The notes under the pieces were generated by a model. The model searched no databases. It saw only the letters and a program-made list of their open reading frames with translations, and was not told where the DNA came from. A program made the translations under genes and the position numbers. A stretch of DNA of 64,000 nucleotides from assembly GCA_003169895.1 (NCBI GenBank), contig PNAE01000007.1, forward strand, positions 60,310-124,309. The letters are read 5' to 3'. The stretch comes from Gemmatimonadota bacterium (GTDB taxonomy: Bacteria; Gemmatimonadota; Gemmatimonadetes; Gemmatimonadales; GWC2-71-9). Positions 1 through 9,792 of this stretch are shown piece after piece (positions within the stretch are counted from its first letter, which is position 1; the number at the start of each line of letters is the position of its first letter).

Positions 1-3000
1 TCGTCCCGGATGTAGATGATCTCGCTCGGCGGATCGTTGACCGGATCGTTCGACCATCCGGTCACCTGGTTCTCGTGGCTGTTGACGGACCAGGTGTAGC
101 CCGAGCCGGATTCCGACACTTGAAATCCGAACCCGGGATTGGCGATCACGTTGATCCATGGTGCCGGCGTTCGATCCGTACCGGACAGGATGGTGACGTA
201 TTCGCGACCGTCCGCGCTGAACCCGCCGAGCCCGTTGAACGACGTGAGATCGGGCAGCGCAAGCGCGGCATTCGCCGGTGCGGACGCCACGGTTCGCGGT
301 GGCGGCGGCGGCGGCGCGAGGCCCAGCGGTCGATGCGCACGGAGGATCTGTTCGGCCAGCGTGCCCCGCCGGCCGGAGAGCACTGCACGCGCTGCGTGCA
401 TCAGCGCGTCACGATCGGCCGGGGGTACACGATCTGTCTGCAACGTAAAGACCGCGCCGCGGGGCTCGTGGCTCTCCGGCGCGGACGCCGGATGGCTGGA
501 CCGCACCAACGTTTCCAGCAGCGCCTGCAGGTCCTGCAGGTATGACGGTCCATGTTCGTTGAGGATCACCAGATCGACGGCGAGGCGCTTCATCCGCCAG
601 TATTCGTGGGCGCGAAGCAGTTGACGCACCAACCCGATATCGTCGAGTTCGTCGATCTGCACGACGACGATCGGCAGGTCGCCCGAAATCCCGTGTGCCC
701 AGAGCGACGCACGTCCGCCGTTGGGGCGGCTCAGTACGTCCGAGGAAGGCCGCAGCGTCCGGTCGGAGTAGAGAACGGCACCGGCAAGGCTCTGGAAGAG
801 GTGCGCTTCATCCGGTGTCACGCCCAGATGGTGGAGTTGCACCTGCGCCTGAGTCCAGGCCAGGTCGGCGGCGCGCTCGAACGTCGTGGTTTCGTGATAC
901 TTGTCCGCCAGCGCGAGGACGCGGTCCCGTGTCGGCGCCACCATCGTCGAGAACACGAGCCGCGCGTGACCGCCTGGGCGCAGGCGAATCCGGCGCCGCA
1001 GTGCGATCACCGGATCGAGCACCGAGCCGGTCGTATTGGAGAGAGGGCGGCCGTCGGCGACGGACACCGGCGTGGCCACACCCTGGTCGCGGCCCAGGAA
1101 TCGGGCGCGATCGGTCTCCCACTCCAGGGCGCCAATGGTCTCGCCGTCTACTGCGAGCACGTGGGCGAGCCAGATTTCAGGCTCGTCCGCGGAGCGCGGC
1201 CGGCGAGTCGCGAGTATGGCCGCATGCTCGGCGACCGCTTCGGTCCGCACGAACAGATCGGAGAAGGCCGGGTGCGTGACGTCAGCGGCGTGCGGCGCGA
1301 GCACGACTTCGGCGTAGGATGTGATTTCGATCTCGCGCGTGCGAAGGCCGATGTTCGTCAGTGACACGCGCCGCACCTCGGCATCGTCTTCGGGAGAGAC
1401 GACCACCTCGAGGCGCGTCGAGATCGGCCCGTCACGACGAACGAACTCCGCCCGGTCTTCCGAAAACGCCACGGAGTAGCTGTCGGCTTCGATGCCGGAC
1501 GGCTGGAACCCGGCCGACCAGATGGCACCGGTCGCAACATCCCGCAGGAAGACGTAGGTACCCGTGGCATCGCACGTGGCATCCTCGCGCCATCGGGTGA
1601 CTGCAAGGTCTCGCCATCGGCTGTATCCCGACCCGGCCGCCGTCAGCATCACCGCGTATTGACCGTTCGAGAGGAGATGGGCACGGGGAACAGCCCCATG
1701 GGGCGAGAGGAACCGCCTGGCAATCGGCAACACCGGTTCGCGAATGTCGGCGAAGGCAGGGACTTCGTTGACCGGGGGACGAGCCACCGGGACGTCGCGC
1801 GGGGTGCGCTCCTGCAATAGCAACTCGCAGGCGCGGACCATCGGTTCGGCATGAAACCGGCGGCGCATTGGAGCCTGGAGCAGCGCATCGGCGATTCCCA
1901 GCATCAGCATGCCCTGATGATGAGCCATGTATGAACGAACGACCGCCACTCGCGTCCCGGTGGGCACCCGACTCGGGGTGTAATCGAGCGCCTCGTAATA
2001 CCCGTACGATCCGCTCGCCCCGGCCTGGCCGAGTTCCCGGAAATTGTCCGCCGCCGCTGCCGGGTCGACCATGGCTACCAGGCCGGTGGCGTACGGCGCG
2101 ATCACGAGGTCCTCACCGGCCTGCCAGCGCAGTCCGAGACCCGGTACGCCGAACGTGGAGTACTGGTATGTCATCTCGATGTTGCGTGCGTTGTATCCGG
2201 ATTCCGAAATCCCCCACGGGACACCGCGTTCCGCGCCATACGCGATCTGCCGACGAACCACCAGCCGGCAGGTCTGGTCGAGCAGGCTTCCGGCCGGCAC
2301 CTGCAACAGCAAGGATGCCATGAGGTATTCGAACATCGAACCCGACCATGAGATGAGGACAGAGTCGGGCCCCACCGGCGTGAGCGCGCGTCCGAGATGA
2401 AACCAGTGCGCAACCGGAACATCGCCCTTGGCAATGGCCAGATAGCTGGTGAGTCGGGCTTCGGAGGCCAGCAGGTCGTACTGGCCAGCGTCGAGAGTGC
2501 CATCGGTGACCCGCAATCCGATCGAGAAGAGCTTGCGAACGGGATCGAACAGCACACTGAAGTTCATCGCCTTGACCATCGCCCGCGCCCGATCCGCGAT
2601 AGCCTGCACCCGCTCGGCCAGCGCCATGCATGCGGCGGCTGAAGCCTGCAGGCTGGCAACCTGGCCATCGAGCTGGCGCAGCACAGCCTCGGCCGTGTTG
2701 CCGTCGGCGACCAGTCGGGCGCGAATCAGGCCCAGCTGCGTCGCGGTCGCCGCGCACACGCCGGGCGTCGCTCCGAGTGCCAGCCACGACGTGGCAAGAT
2801 CCCCGGTGCCAGAGAAGGCACCATCCGCCAGGCCGCGCGCCCAAGGCAGCAGTGAATCCAGGTCACGCGCATGGCTCGCGACATCGGCCTGCAAGGCGGC
2901 GAGCCAGAGCGGCAACTCGCCGGCATCGTCCGCGGCACGCGGATCAGCGAGGTCCTGGGCCACACCGGCGAGCTCATGGGACACCGCCTCCACCGCGGCG

Positions 3001-6000
3001 AAGCGGCGGGCCCAGTCGGGCGGACCGGCCAAGGCAATATCGCCAAATGCCGTGATGGCATGCAGCGCCATGTACATGCGCCGCCATGCGAGAGGGACGG
3101 CGGGATTTGGTGCCGCGTCCCCGGCATCACGCATCAGTGTTGCGGTATCGGCCATCCCGGCGAACGCCGCGGCGTTGATCGCCGGGTGATCGAGTATCTC
3201 CTGGCATGCACCGGTCAGCGCGATCAGGGCGCCGGCCAGGTTCCCGCTGTCAACCGACGACAGGTACCTTGGCTCGAGCGGCCGCGTATCCTGCGTATCG
3301 TACCAATTGTAGAAATGCCCGTGCAATCGTTCGAGGCCGCTCATGGCATCGAGCGTCGCTTCGATGCGGTCGATCGCGTCGAGCGTTCCGATCCAGCCGA
3401 AATCCCTCGCGGCGAGTGTCGAGAGCAGGTACAACCCGATGTTGGTCGGCGATGTGCGGTGCGCGACCAGGGGCGTCGGCGTCTCCTGGAAGTTGTCGGG
3501 CGGCAGGTGATGATCCGCCGCCCCGACGAACGTGACAAAGAATCGCCAGGTGCGCCGAGCGATCAGACGCAGCGCCCGGGCATCGTCCGGTGCGAGCGAC
3601 CCGATCGGCTCCGCGCGGCCCGGCACGCTGACTCCATGGGCGACCACCGGCGAGATCGCCCACAACACCACGAAGCCCAGTGCGAGGGGCCATGCCGTCG
3701 GATGCTCCCGCGCGATCAGCGCCGCCGTGACAATGGCGATGGCCAGCGCGGGGGCCATCGACCGTACAAAGGTGAACCGGTCCAGCTTGAGACCGGCTTC
3801 CACTTGTGCCGCAGTCAACCATTCCAGGAGGTTGCGATGCGTCACCCAGAGCCGCCCCACCGTCCGGACGATGGCATCGCTCATCAGCCAGGCCTGATGT
3901 GCCAGCATGATGACGGTAAGTGCGGTCTGCAAAGCTCCCAGACGGAACTCATGCACGATTCCGCGAACATGAGAGCGCTTGGCGATCCCTCGCTTCCTCG
4001 GCAACAGTCCCGACAGCGTCGGGAGCATGGCCGGCAGCGCAATCGTCGTCAGGATCAGCGTCGTCCATGCGACCGGCGCCACGCTCGGCAGGAGCCACGC
4101 GACAACCAGCGTCACCAACGCCATCGGCGCGAACAGCGTGCGCCGCAGATTGTCGAGCATCTTCCATCGACCGATCCACGGCATCGGGAAGCGGAAGATC
4201 CACGGCAGCAGCTGCCAGTCGCCGCGCGCCCATCGGTGTTGCCGCGCGGCGGCAACCAGGTAATGCGTCGGCGCCGCCTCAAACAGCTCGATGTCGGTCA
4301 CCAGCGCGGCGCGCGCGAAGATCCCCTCGAACAGGTCGTGACTCAACAGCGCATTGTCCGGCACCCGCGCGCCGAGCGCCGCCTCGAAGGCGTCGACGTC
4401 ATAGATGCCCTTGCCCGTGTACGAACCCTCGCCGAACAGGTCCTGGTACACATCCGACACCGCGGCGGCGTATGGATCGATACCAGCGGCGCCCGAGGAC
4501 AGCTGCTGGAACAGCGAGCTCGGGCCCATGGGCAGCGGCGGCGTGATCCGCGGTTGCAGGACACCGTAGCCCTCGACGATGCGGCCCAGGCGGGCATTGA
4601 ACCGCGGACGATTGAGCGGGTGCGCCATGGTACCGACCAGGCGGCCGACCGCACCGATCGGCAGCTGGGTATCGGCATCGAGCGGGATGACATAGCGAAC
4701 ACCCGCCGGCACCGTCGGCACGGTGCCGTCGGGAGCATGAAACGACGTGTCCGTCGCGCCGCGCAGCAGCCCATTCAGCTCGTGCAGCTTGCCGCGCTTG
4801 CGCTCCCAGCCCATCCAGCGACGTTCAGCGGCATTCCAGCGGCGCTCGCGGTGCAGGACGACAAAGCGGTCGCCACCATCTGGTGTCTTGCCGTGGCGCT
4901 CGTTCAGCCGGGCGATGCCGGCGCGCACGGCATCGAGCAGTTCGGCGTCACCGGCGACGGTTTTCGCGGCGGCATCCGTCCAGTCGGTCAGCAGCGCGAA
5001 ATGCACGTGGCCATCGGCATTGGCGAGATAATGCACTTCCAGCCGCTCAACCTGCGCTTCCACGTCACGTGCATCCGTGAGCAAGGTCGGGACGGCAACC
5101 AGCGTCCGCAGTGTTGGCGGGATACCCTCCCGAAGCTCGAGGCGCGCAAGCACGCGCGGCGCGAGCAGCGCCGGCACACTCCGGTTGACCAGAGTGATGG
5201 CGAGCTCGGACCCGGGAATCGCGCTCAACAGCGCAAGCACGACGAGGCTGACCGGGGCGGCGCCGGCGCTCGCTGCGAGCCACAGCGGAAGGGCGAGGAT
5301 CGCTGCCGTCACGACCAGAATGGTGCCGAGGTAGCCGGGCGTGGCGCCGCGGACATACGCCGCCACCAGCCGTCGACCGAGCGCGGGGCGGAAGCCGATC
5401 GACTTTTCCAATCCATGCCGGCCATCGCCGATCAGATAGTAGCCGGGATCACCGCGCCGATCGACCGCGCCGTCCGCCAGGGGCGAGGCATGCCGCTGTG
5501 CCGCGACGATCACCGCACGGGTAACCGCCAGTTCGTCATGGCCTGACCGGCGGGCGAGTTGTTCGATCGCGTGGCGGTAGCGATCGCGACTGCGGAAGTC
5601 CATCGCGGCGAAGTCCGTATCCGCCCGCAGCGATTCGTCGACCAGGCTGACACTTTCAAAGAAGTCGGCCCAGTCGAGGGCCGACATCAGCCGCATGCTG
5701 GTGATCACGTTGCGCACCGTGACCGTCGTCGCCGCCTGGCGCTGCAGCTCGGCCTGCACGGTGGCGTCCGGATCGGCGCGCTGCGCGGCCAGCCGGGCGT
5801 GCAGCCAGGGCAGGGCCGGTATGCTCGCGGGATCCTGGTCGCGAAGCCGCTCGATCAGGCGGACGGCGAATGCCGTCACAAGCGGCGCACGCTCGCGCTG
5901 TCGCAGCTCGGCCATCGCGTCGTCAAGCGAACGCGCGCCGATGCCCAGCACGTCGTCTGCCAGCGTGTCGGCTTCCGCGCGCGCTGCGAGACTCGCCAGG

Positions 6001-6554
6001 ATCTCCTCGGCGAGACGCCGGAGGTTCTCGACCAGCACGATCCGGAGCGTGATGGCAACGGCCCAGAGCTCGCCGATGGTAAGCACCTGAACCCGCTGAT
6101 AAGCGCGGACGAACCGTCGCAGCATGTCGGGATCGAATCGGCTGTCCGTATGCGCGACAAATGCCCACGCGATGCCGTACACCTGCGGATAGCCGACGGA
6201 GGGACCGTCCGCGAGCTTGGGCAGTTCGCGATAGAAGCCGGGCGGGAGGTCGTCGCGGATTTCACGCAGCTGTTCGTCGACGATATGGAAGTTCTCGATC
6301 AGCCATTCCGCGGCCGGCGTGACCGGCTGTCCAGCGCGGGCGCCGGCGGCGAGCACCTGGTACGCCTCGCGCAGGGAGCGCGCGTTATCGGCAACCCGGG
6401 ACAGCAACGGCAGCGCCCAGCCGCGATCGCGCCGGACCGGTTGAGCCGCGGCGAGGCTCTCGGCGTGCTGTCCCAGTCGCTCGACACCGAAGAGCTCGGC
6501 GCGAATCGGCTCGTCGGGCGGATCGGGAGCAGCCGGTCGGAAGGGGTTGGGCAT
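1..6554 (-). CDS. ndvB: Cyclic beta-1,2-glucan synthase (NdvB/ChvB type), 3' end outside window
   Basis: Membrane enzyme that builds cyclic beta-1,2-glucan from UDP-glucose. About 2184 codons are open from ATG at 6554 to the left edge; rhizobial NdvB is about 2800 residues, so roughly 600 C-terminal residues (most of the GH94 phosphorylase domain) are missing. Visible in order: soluble N-terminus; membrane segments near residues 410-460; GT84 glycosyltransferase with DADTQLP (about residue 620) and HRWARGDWQ (about 770); more membrane helices (780-980); glucoamylase-like domain with SSVDSGNLAGALIAL (about 1090) and a GSMFEYLM segment (about 1390); then a GH94 beta-sandwich with HLLSNGQYAVM and GYSRWRDLAVTRW. 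It is divergent from the antiporter gene. The family is clear; the product ring size cannot be read from sequence. Confidence 0.93.
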   Translation of the reverse strand, partial: MPNPFRPAAPDPPDEPIRAELFGVERLGQHAESLAAAQPVRRDRGWALPLLSRVADNARSLREAYQVLAAGARAGQPVTPAAEWLIENFHIVDEQLREIRDDLPPGFYRELPKLADGPSVGYPQVYGIAWAFVAHTDSRFDPDMLRRFVRAYQRVQVLTIGELWAVAITLRIVLVENLRRLAEEILASLAARAEADTLADDVLGIGARSLDDAMAELRQRERAPLVTAFAVRLIERLRDQDPASIPALPWLHARLAAQRADPDATVQAELQRQAATTVTVRNVITSMRLMSALDWADFFESVSLVDESLRADTDFAAMDFRSRDRYRHAIEQLARRSGHDELAVTRAVIVAAQRHASPLADGAVDRRGDPGYYLIGDGRHGLEKSIGFRPALGRRLVAAYVRGATPGYLGTILVVTAAILALPLWLAASAGAAPVSLVVLALLSAIPGSELAITLVNRSVPALLAPRVLARLELREGIPPTLRTLVAVPTLLTDARDVEAQVERLEVHYLANADGHVHFALLTDWTDAAAKTVAGDAELLDAVRAGIARLNERHGKTPDGGDRFVVLHRERRWNAAERRWMGWERKRGKLHELNGLLRGATDTSFHAPDGTVPTVPAGVRYVIPLDADTQLPIGAVGRLVGTMAHPLNRPRFNARLGRIVEGYGVLQPRITPPLPMGPSSLFQQLSSGAAGIDPYAAAVSDVYQDLFGEGSYTGKGIYDVDAFEAALGARVPDNALLSHDLFEGIFARAALVTDIELFEAAPTHYLVAAARQHRWARGDWQLLPWIFRFPMPWIGRWKMLDNLRRTLFAPMALVTLVVAWLLPSVAPVAWTTLILTTIALPAMLPTLSGLLPRKRGIAKRSHVRGIVHEFRLGALQTALTVIMLAHQAWLMSDAIVRTVGRLWVTHRNLLEWLTAAQVEAGLKLDRFTFVRSMAPALAIAIVTAALIAREHPTAWPLALGFVVLWAISPVVAHGVSVPGRAEPIGSLAPDDARALRLIARRTWRFFVTFVGAADHHLPPDNFQETPTPLVAHRTSPTNIGLYLLSTLAARDFGWIGTLDAIDRIEATLDAMSGLERLHGHFYNWYDTQDTRPLEPRYLSSVDSGNLAGALIALTGACQEILDHPAINAAAFAGMADTATLMRDAGDAAPNPAVPLAWRRMYMALHAITAFGDIALAGPPDWARRFAAVEAVSHELAGVAQDLADPRAADDAGELPLWLAALQADVASHARDLDSLLPWARGLADGAFSGTGDLATSWLALGATPGVCAATATQLGLIRARLVADGNTAEAVLRQLDGQVASLQASAAACMALAERVQAIADRARAMVKAMNFSVLFDPVRKLFSIGLRVTDGTLDAGQYDLLASEARLTSYLAIAKGDVPVAHWFHLGRALTPVGPDSVLISWSGSMFEYLMASLLLQVPAGSLLDQTCRLVVRRQIAYGAERGVPWGISESGYNARNIEMTYQYSTFGVPGLGLRWQAGEDLVIAPYATGLVAMVDPAAAADNFRELGQAGASGSYGYYEALDYTPSRVPTGTRVAVVRSYMAHHQGMLMLGIADALLQAPMRRRFHAEPMVRACELLLQERTPRDVPVARPPVNEVPAFADIREPVLPIARRFLSPHGAVPRAHLLSNGQYAVMLTAAGSGYSRWRDLAVTRWREDATCDATGTYVFLRDVATGAIWSAGFQPSGIEADSYSVAFSEDRAEFVRRDGPISTRLEVVVSPEDDAEVRRVSLTNIGLRTREIEITSYAEVVLAPHAADVTHPAFSDLFVRTEAVAEHAAILATRRPRSADEPEIWLAHVLAVDGETIGALEWETDRARFLGRDQGVATPVSVADGRPLSNTTGSVLDPVIALRRRIRLRPGGHARLVFSTMVAPTRDRVLALADKYHETTTFERAADLAWTQAQVQLHHLGVTPDEAHLFQSLAGAVLYSDRTLRPSSDVLSRPNGGRASLWAHGISGDLPIVVVQIDELDDIGLVRQLLRAHEYWRMKRLAVDLVILNEHGPSYLQDLQALLETLVRSSHPASAPESHEPRGAVFTLQTDRVPPADRDALMHAARAVLSGRRGTLAEQILRAHRPLGLAPPPPPPRTVASAPANAALALPDLTSFNGLGGFSADGREYVTILSGTDRTPAPWINVIANPGFGFQVSESGSGYTWSVNSHENQVTGWSNDPVNDPPSEIIYIRD

Positions 6555-6654
6555 TCGGACTGGAGACGATTCTCGGCTCGCCGATGAGACAGGAAAGGCC
6601 GACCTGAACTAACTTCTCATGTCTCACGTCTCCCTTGCTTGGCGTTCATGGCGC

Positions 6655-7860
6655 ATGTCTGAACCGAACGTCGTGATCCTGCTGATCGTCATCGCGACCG
6701 CGGTGGCACTCATCACGCGCCGCATCCCGGTGCCATACACCGTCGCGCTCGTGGTCGTCGGCATCACACTCGGTGCCTTCCATTTCATCGACGCCCCTCG
6801 GCTCAGCAGGGCGTTGTTGTTCGCCGTATTCCTGCCGGGACTGGTGTTCGAAGCGGCGTTTCACCTGCCGTGGTCCGATCTCCGGCGCAACAGCGGTGTG
6901 ATCACCGCGCTCGCCGTCCCTGGCGTCATCGTGAGCATCGCACTCACCGCGGCCGCGCTAATGCTGCTGGGGCGCTGGGCGGCGCCCGATACGGCGTTCG
7001 GCTGGCGCCAGGCGCTCGTCTTCGGTGCAGTCGTTGCAGCGACCGATCCGATTGCCGTCGTGAGCCTGGTGCGGTCCCTCGGCGCACCAAGACGACTGGC
7101 CCTGCTGCTCGAAGCGGAGAGCCTGCTGAACGACGGCACCGCCATTGTCTTTCTCGGGCTGGTGCTCCTCGCGACCGCAAGTGCGCCGGTCGGTGGCGTC
7201 GCGATGACCATCGTCTTTCTGCGGACCGTTGGCCTCGGTGCGGCGGTTGGAGTTGCCTTCGGGGCCGGCGCGTCGTTGTTGACGCGTACCATCGACGAGG
7301 CCGTGATCGAGATCACGCTCACGGTGATTGCGGCCTACGGGTCATTCGTCGTCGCAGACCAGCTCGGCGGCTCGGGCGTGATCGCCACCGTGGTGGCAGG
7401 TGTAGTCACCGGCAATTACGGTGTGCGGTCGGCCATGTCACCATCGACGCGAGCCGCCGCGCAATCCTTCTGGGCCTATGTGGCATTTCTGCTCAATTCC
7501 ATCGTATTCCTGCTGATCGGGTTCGAGGTGCACCTGCCGGCGCTGCGGCATCGCCTCCCGCTCATTGTCGCCGCGCTCGCCGCCGGGTGGGCGTCACGGA
7601 CCATCGTTGTCGGGTGCGTCGTTGCGGGCGTCGCCGCGACCGGCGAGCGGATGCCGCGATCGTGGATCGCTCCCTTGATGTGGGGTGGGCTGCGTGGCGC
7701 CCTGTCGATGGTGCTCGCCCTGAGCCTGCCGGGAGATTTCGCCGGGCGCGACCTGATCATTACGATCACCTTCGGGTTCGTCGTATTGTCGATCCTGCTC
7801 CAGGGAACGACGATGGCTCCGCTGCTGAGGTATGCCGGGTTGACGGAACGTAAAGGGTGA
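6655..7860 (+). CDS. CPA1-family cation/proton antiporter
   Basis: Inner-membrane Na+/H+ (or K+/H+) exchanger of the CPA1/NhaP type. The 401-residue protein is nearly all hydrophobic, with about 12 membrane segments. The diagnostic ATDPIAVV motif lies near residue 129, with the transport aspartate, and AESLLNDGTA near 154. An in-frame ATG at 6619 would add 12 residues, but that stretch comes from a CTCATGTCTCACGTCTC-like repetitive leader and looks non-coding, so ATG 6655 is preferred. The C-terminus stops soon after the last helix, with no TrkA or cNMP domain. Ion specificity cannot be assigned. Confidence 0.9.
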   Translation: MSEPNVVILLIVIATAVALITRRIPVPYTVALVVVGITLGAFHFIDAPRLSRALLFAVFLPGLVFEAAFHLPWSDLRRNSGVITALAVPGVIVSIALTAAALMLLGRWAAPDTAFGWRQALVFGAVVAATDPIAVVSLVRSLGAPRRLALLLEAESLLNDGTAIVFLGLVLLATASAPVGGVAMTIVFLRTVGLGAAVGVAFGAGASLLTRTIDEAVIEITLTVIAAYGSFVVADQLGGSGVIATVVAGVVTGNYGVRSAMSPSTRAAAQSFWAYVAFLLNSIVFLLIGFEVHLPALRHRLPLIVAALAAGWASRTIVVGCVVAGVAATGERMPRSWIAPLMWGGLRGALSMVLALSLPGDFAGRDLIITITFGFVVLSILLQGTTMAPLLRYAGLTERKG

Positions 7861-7965
7861 GTTGACCGCGACCCCGAAGCCGACCAGTGCGACGGACCAA
7901 CGTGTGGTCCCGTGGCAGGACCGGTCGTCACCCTCTTTACAGCATCCCTTCAGGAGATGAACAGA

Positions 7966-8364
7966 ATGCGTGTTTCCCTGCTTGCAACCCTGCCCCTCCT
8001 TGGCGTCCTGGCGCTCACGCCACGCCACGGCTCAGCACAAGTTTCCGTCACACTTCATCTTGGCCGCCCGGTGGTGGTCACGAACTATGCGCCGGAAGTG
8101 TACGGCGATTGGCACACGTCGTATCGCAGGTGGAGCCCGGCGACCGTGTATTACTACAACGGTCAGTATTACCCGAAGCGGGTTCGCGGCGCTCGGGCGG
8201 TGCAGATCTATCGCCGGCAGAATCAGTACTTCCTGCCGCCGCAGGATCCGGCGTGGGCCAACCGCGGCGATCATCGCTACAACTACAGCCGGAGACCAAC
8301 CGACGAAGATTACAGCCATGCGGCGCCTCCGCCGCGGCCCAACCCGCCGCCGCACCGCCCGTAG
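7966..8364 (+). CDS. Secreted Tyr/Pro/Arg-rich hypothetical protein
   Basis: A 132-residue protein starting MRVSLLATLPLLGVLALTP, a signal peptide with likely cleavage after GSAQ. The mature part is rich in Tyr, Arg and Pro (YYYNGQYYP, APPPPRPNPPPHRP-like tail), resembling small exported proteins of unknown function. AGGAG at 7952-7956 is 9 nt before ATG 7966; an ATG at 7957 touches the AGGAG and is less likely. It is probably its own transcription unit, ending at the hairpin at 8407. No family recognised. Confidence 0.7.
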   Translation: MRVSLLATLPLLGVLALTPRHGSAQVSVTLHLGRPVVVTNYAPEVYGDWHTSYRRWSPATVYYYNGQYYPKRVRGARAVQIYRRQNQYFLPPQDPAWANRGDHRYNYSRRPTDEDYSHAAPPPRPNPPPHRP

Positions 8365-8406
8365 GACAAGTAGCAGCCAAGGGCGGACGCTGCCAACGAC
8401 ACTGGG

Positions 8407-8425
8407 GGGGCCGTATGTCGGCCCC
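8407..8425 (+). terminator. Hairpin terminator after the secreted protein gene
   Basis: Perfect 7-bp stem GGGGCCG / CGGCCCC with a TATGT loop, followed by TCTTGTTG, 42 nt after the stop codon of the preceding gene. The run of T is weak, so the intrinsic terminator call is moderate. Confidence 0.6.
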
Positions 8426-8617
8426 TCTTGTTGCGTTAGCCTCCCCCAGCACAACCCGCCGCGGGAACAATGTGGCGTCTCCGACTGTACCTATCGACGC
8501 ATAAGATTAAGATCGGCGTCTCGCCAATCGGCCGGCGCGAGGATAGGTTTTGATTGGTCCACCGTCCGGATCTCCGAGAGCCCCCTTCAGTCGTCCGGTC
8601 ATTCAGGAAAAGGATGC

Positions 8618-9775
8618 ATGACCGCTACGGCAATCTCCTTTCCCAAGCGCGGCGCCGAAGATTTCATTCGTGAGGTGAAAGCCGAAGTCGCCGGCTACTT
8701 CACGGCCACCGGCCGGTCCACCAAGGCCGACTGGACGATGTGGCTCAAGACGGTGGTGCTCGTCGCCGTGGTAGTCGGCCCGTACGCGGCGATAATGTCC
8801 AATCGCCTGAGCCCGCTGGTGATGCTCGGTTTCGCGTTCCTGATGGGCATCGGCATGGCCGGGGTTGGCTTCGGGATTTCGCATGACGCGCTTCACGGCG
8901 CCTATTCGTCGAACGCAACTGTCAACCGCCTGCTCGGGCTCAGTTTCGACCTGCTCGGCGCCAACAGCTACATGTGGAAACTGACCCACAACGTCATCCA
9001 TCACACCTACACCAACATTGACGGCGTCGACGAAGACATCGACTTCGCGCCCTTCCTCCGGTTGTCGCCGCACGCCAGGCATCACTGGCAGCATCGCTAT
9101 CAGCATTTCTACGCCTTCGCTACGTACAGTATCGCGGTGCTCTTCTGGGTGTTCGTGAAAGACTACCGGTACTTCCTCAAGCGCGACCTCGGACCCTACA
9201 AGAACAAGCGGCACCCGCCGGGCGAAGTCGCGCTGCTGATCGTCACCAAGCTGCTCTACTACAGCTGGATGATCGTGATTCCGCTGCTCGTCCTTCACCT
9301 CGCCTGGTGGCAGTTTCTCATCGGCTTCCTCACGGTGCAGTTGACCGCCGGCCTCATCCTCGGCGTCGTCTTCCAGCTCGCGCACGTAGTGGAAGGGACC
9401 GACTATCCGCTGCCCGATGCCACGGGCGCGATGGAAAACACCTGGCTGGTCCACGAGATGATCACCACATCCAACTTCGCGCCCCGCAATCGGGTGGTCG
9501 GCTGGTATGTCGGCGGCCTCAACTATCAGGTCGAGCACCACCTGTTTCCCAAGATCTGCAGCGTGCACTACCCGGCCATCAGCGCGATCGTCCGTCGGAC
9601 GGCCGAGGCGCATGGGATTCCATACAACGAACACGCAACACTCTGGGGGGCGATCCGGTCGCACTACCGCATGCTGAAGCGACTCGGACGTGACCCCCGC
9701 ATGGCACGGTCGGCCACCACGTCGACCATGACGAATCCCTGGGAGCACCGCGCCGCCTCAAAGCAGCGCGCGTGA
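8618..9775 (+). CDS. Fatty acid desaturase, linoleoyl-CoA/acyl-lipid desaturase type
   Basis: Membrane di-iron desaturase of 385 residues, introducing a double bond into acyl chains. The three histidine boxes are present: HDALHG (89-94), HNVIHH (124-129) and QVEHH (about 304-308). The Q in the third box is typical of front-end (delta5/delta6-like) desaturases, though here there is no fused cytochrome b5. Hydrophobic helices lie near 43-90 and 210-260. ATG 8618 follows AGGAAAAGGA. Ends 17 nt before the stop of the convergent cytochrome gene. Family is secure; regiospecificity is not readable. Confidence 0.92.
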   Translation: MTATAISFPKRGAEDFIREVKAEVAGYFTATGRSTKADWTMWLKTVVLVAVVVGPYAAIMSNRLSPLVMLGFAFLMGIGMAGVGFGISHDALHGAYSSNATVNRLLGLSFDLLGANSYMWKLTHNVIHHTYTNIDGVDEDIDFAPFLRLSPHARHHWQHRYQHFYAFATYSIAVLFWVFVKDYRYFLKRDLGPYKNKRHPPGEVALLIVTKLLYYSWMIVIPLLVLHLAWWQFLIGFLTVQLTAGLILGVVFQLAHVVEGTDYPLPDATGAMENTWLVHEMITTSNFAPRNRVVGWYVGGLNYQVEHHLFPKICSVHYPAISAIVRRTAEAHGIPYNEHATLWGAIRSHYRMLKRLGRDPRMARSATTSTMTNPWEHRAASKQRA

Positions 9776-9792
9776 GGTACTTCGCTCCCTCG

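Noticed and set aside
2871..5546. 891-codon plus-strand open frame
   Set aside because: It is antisense to the cyclic glucan synthase, has an Arg/His/Gln-rich composition typical of reversed GC-rich genes, and no family motif.
8603..9748. 381-codon minus-strand open frame over the desaturase
   Set aside because: Desaturase histidine boxes on the plus strand are decisive; the reverse frame is Glu/Asp/Val-rich noise.
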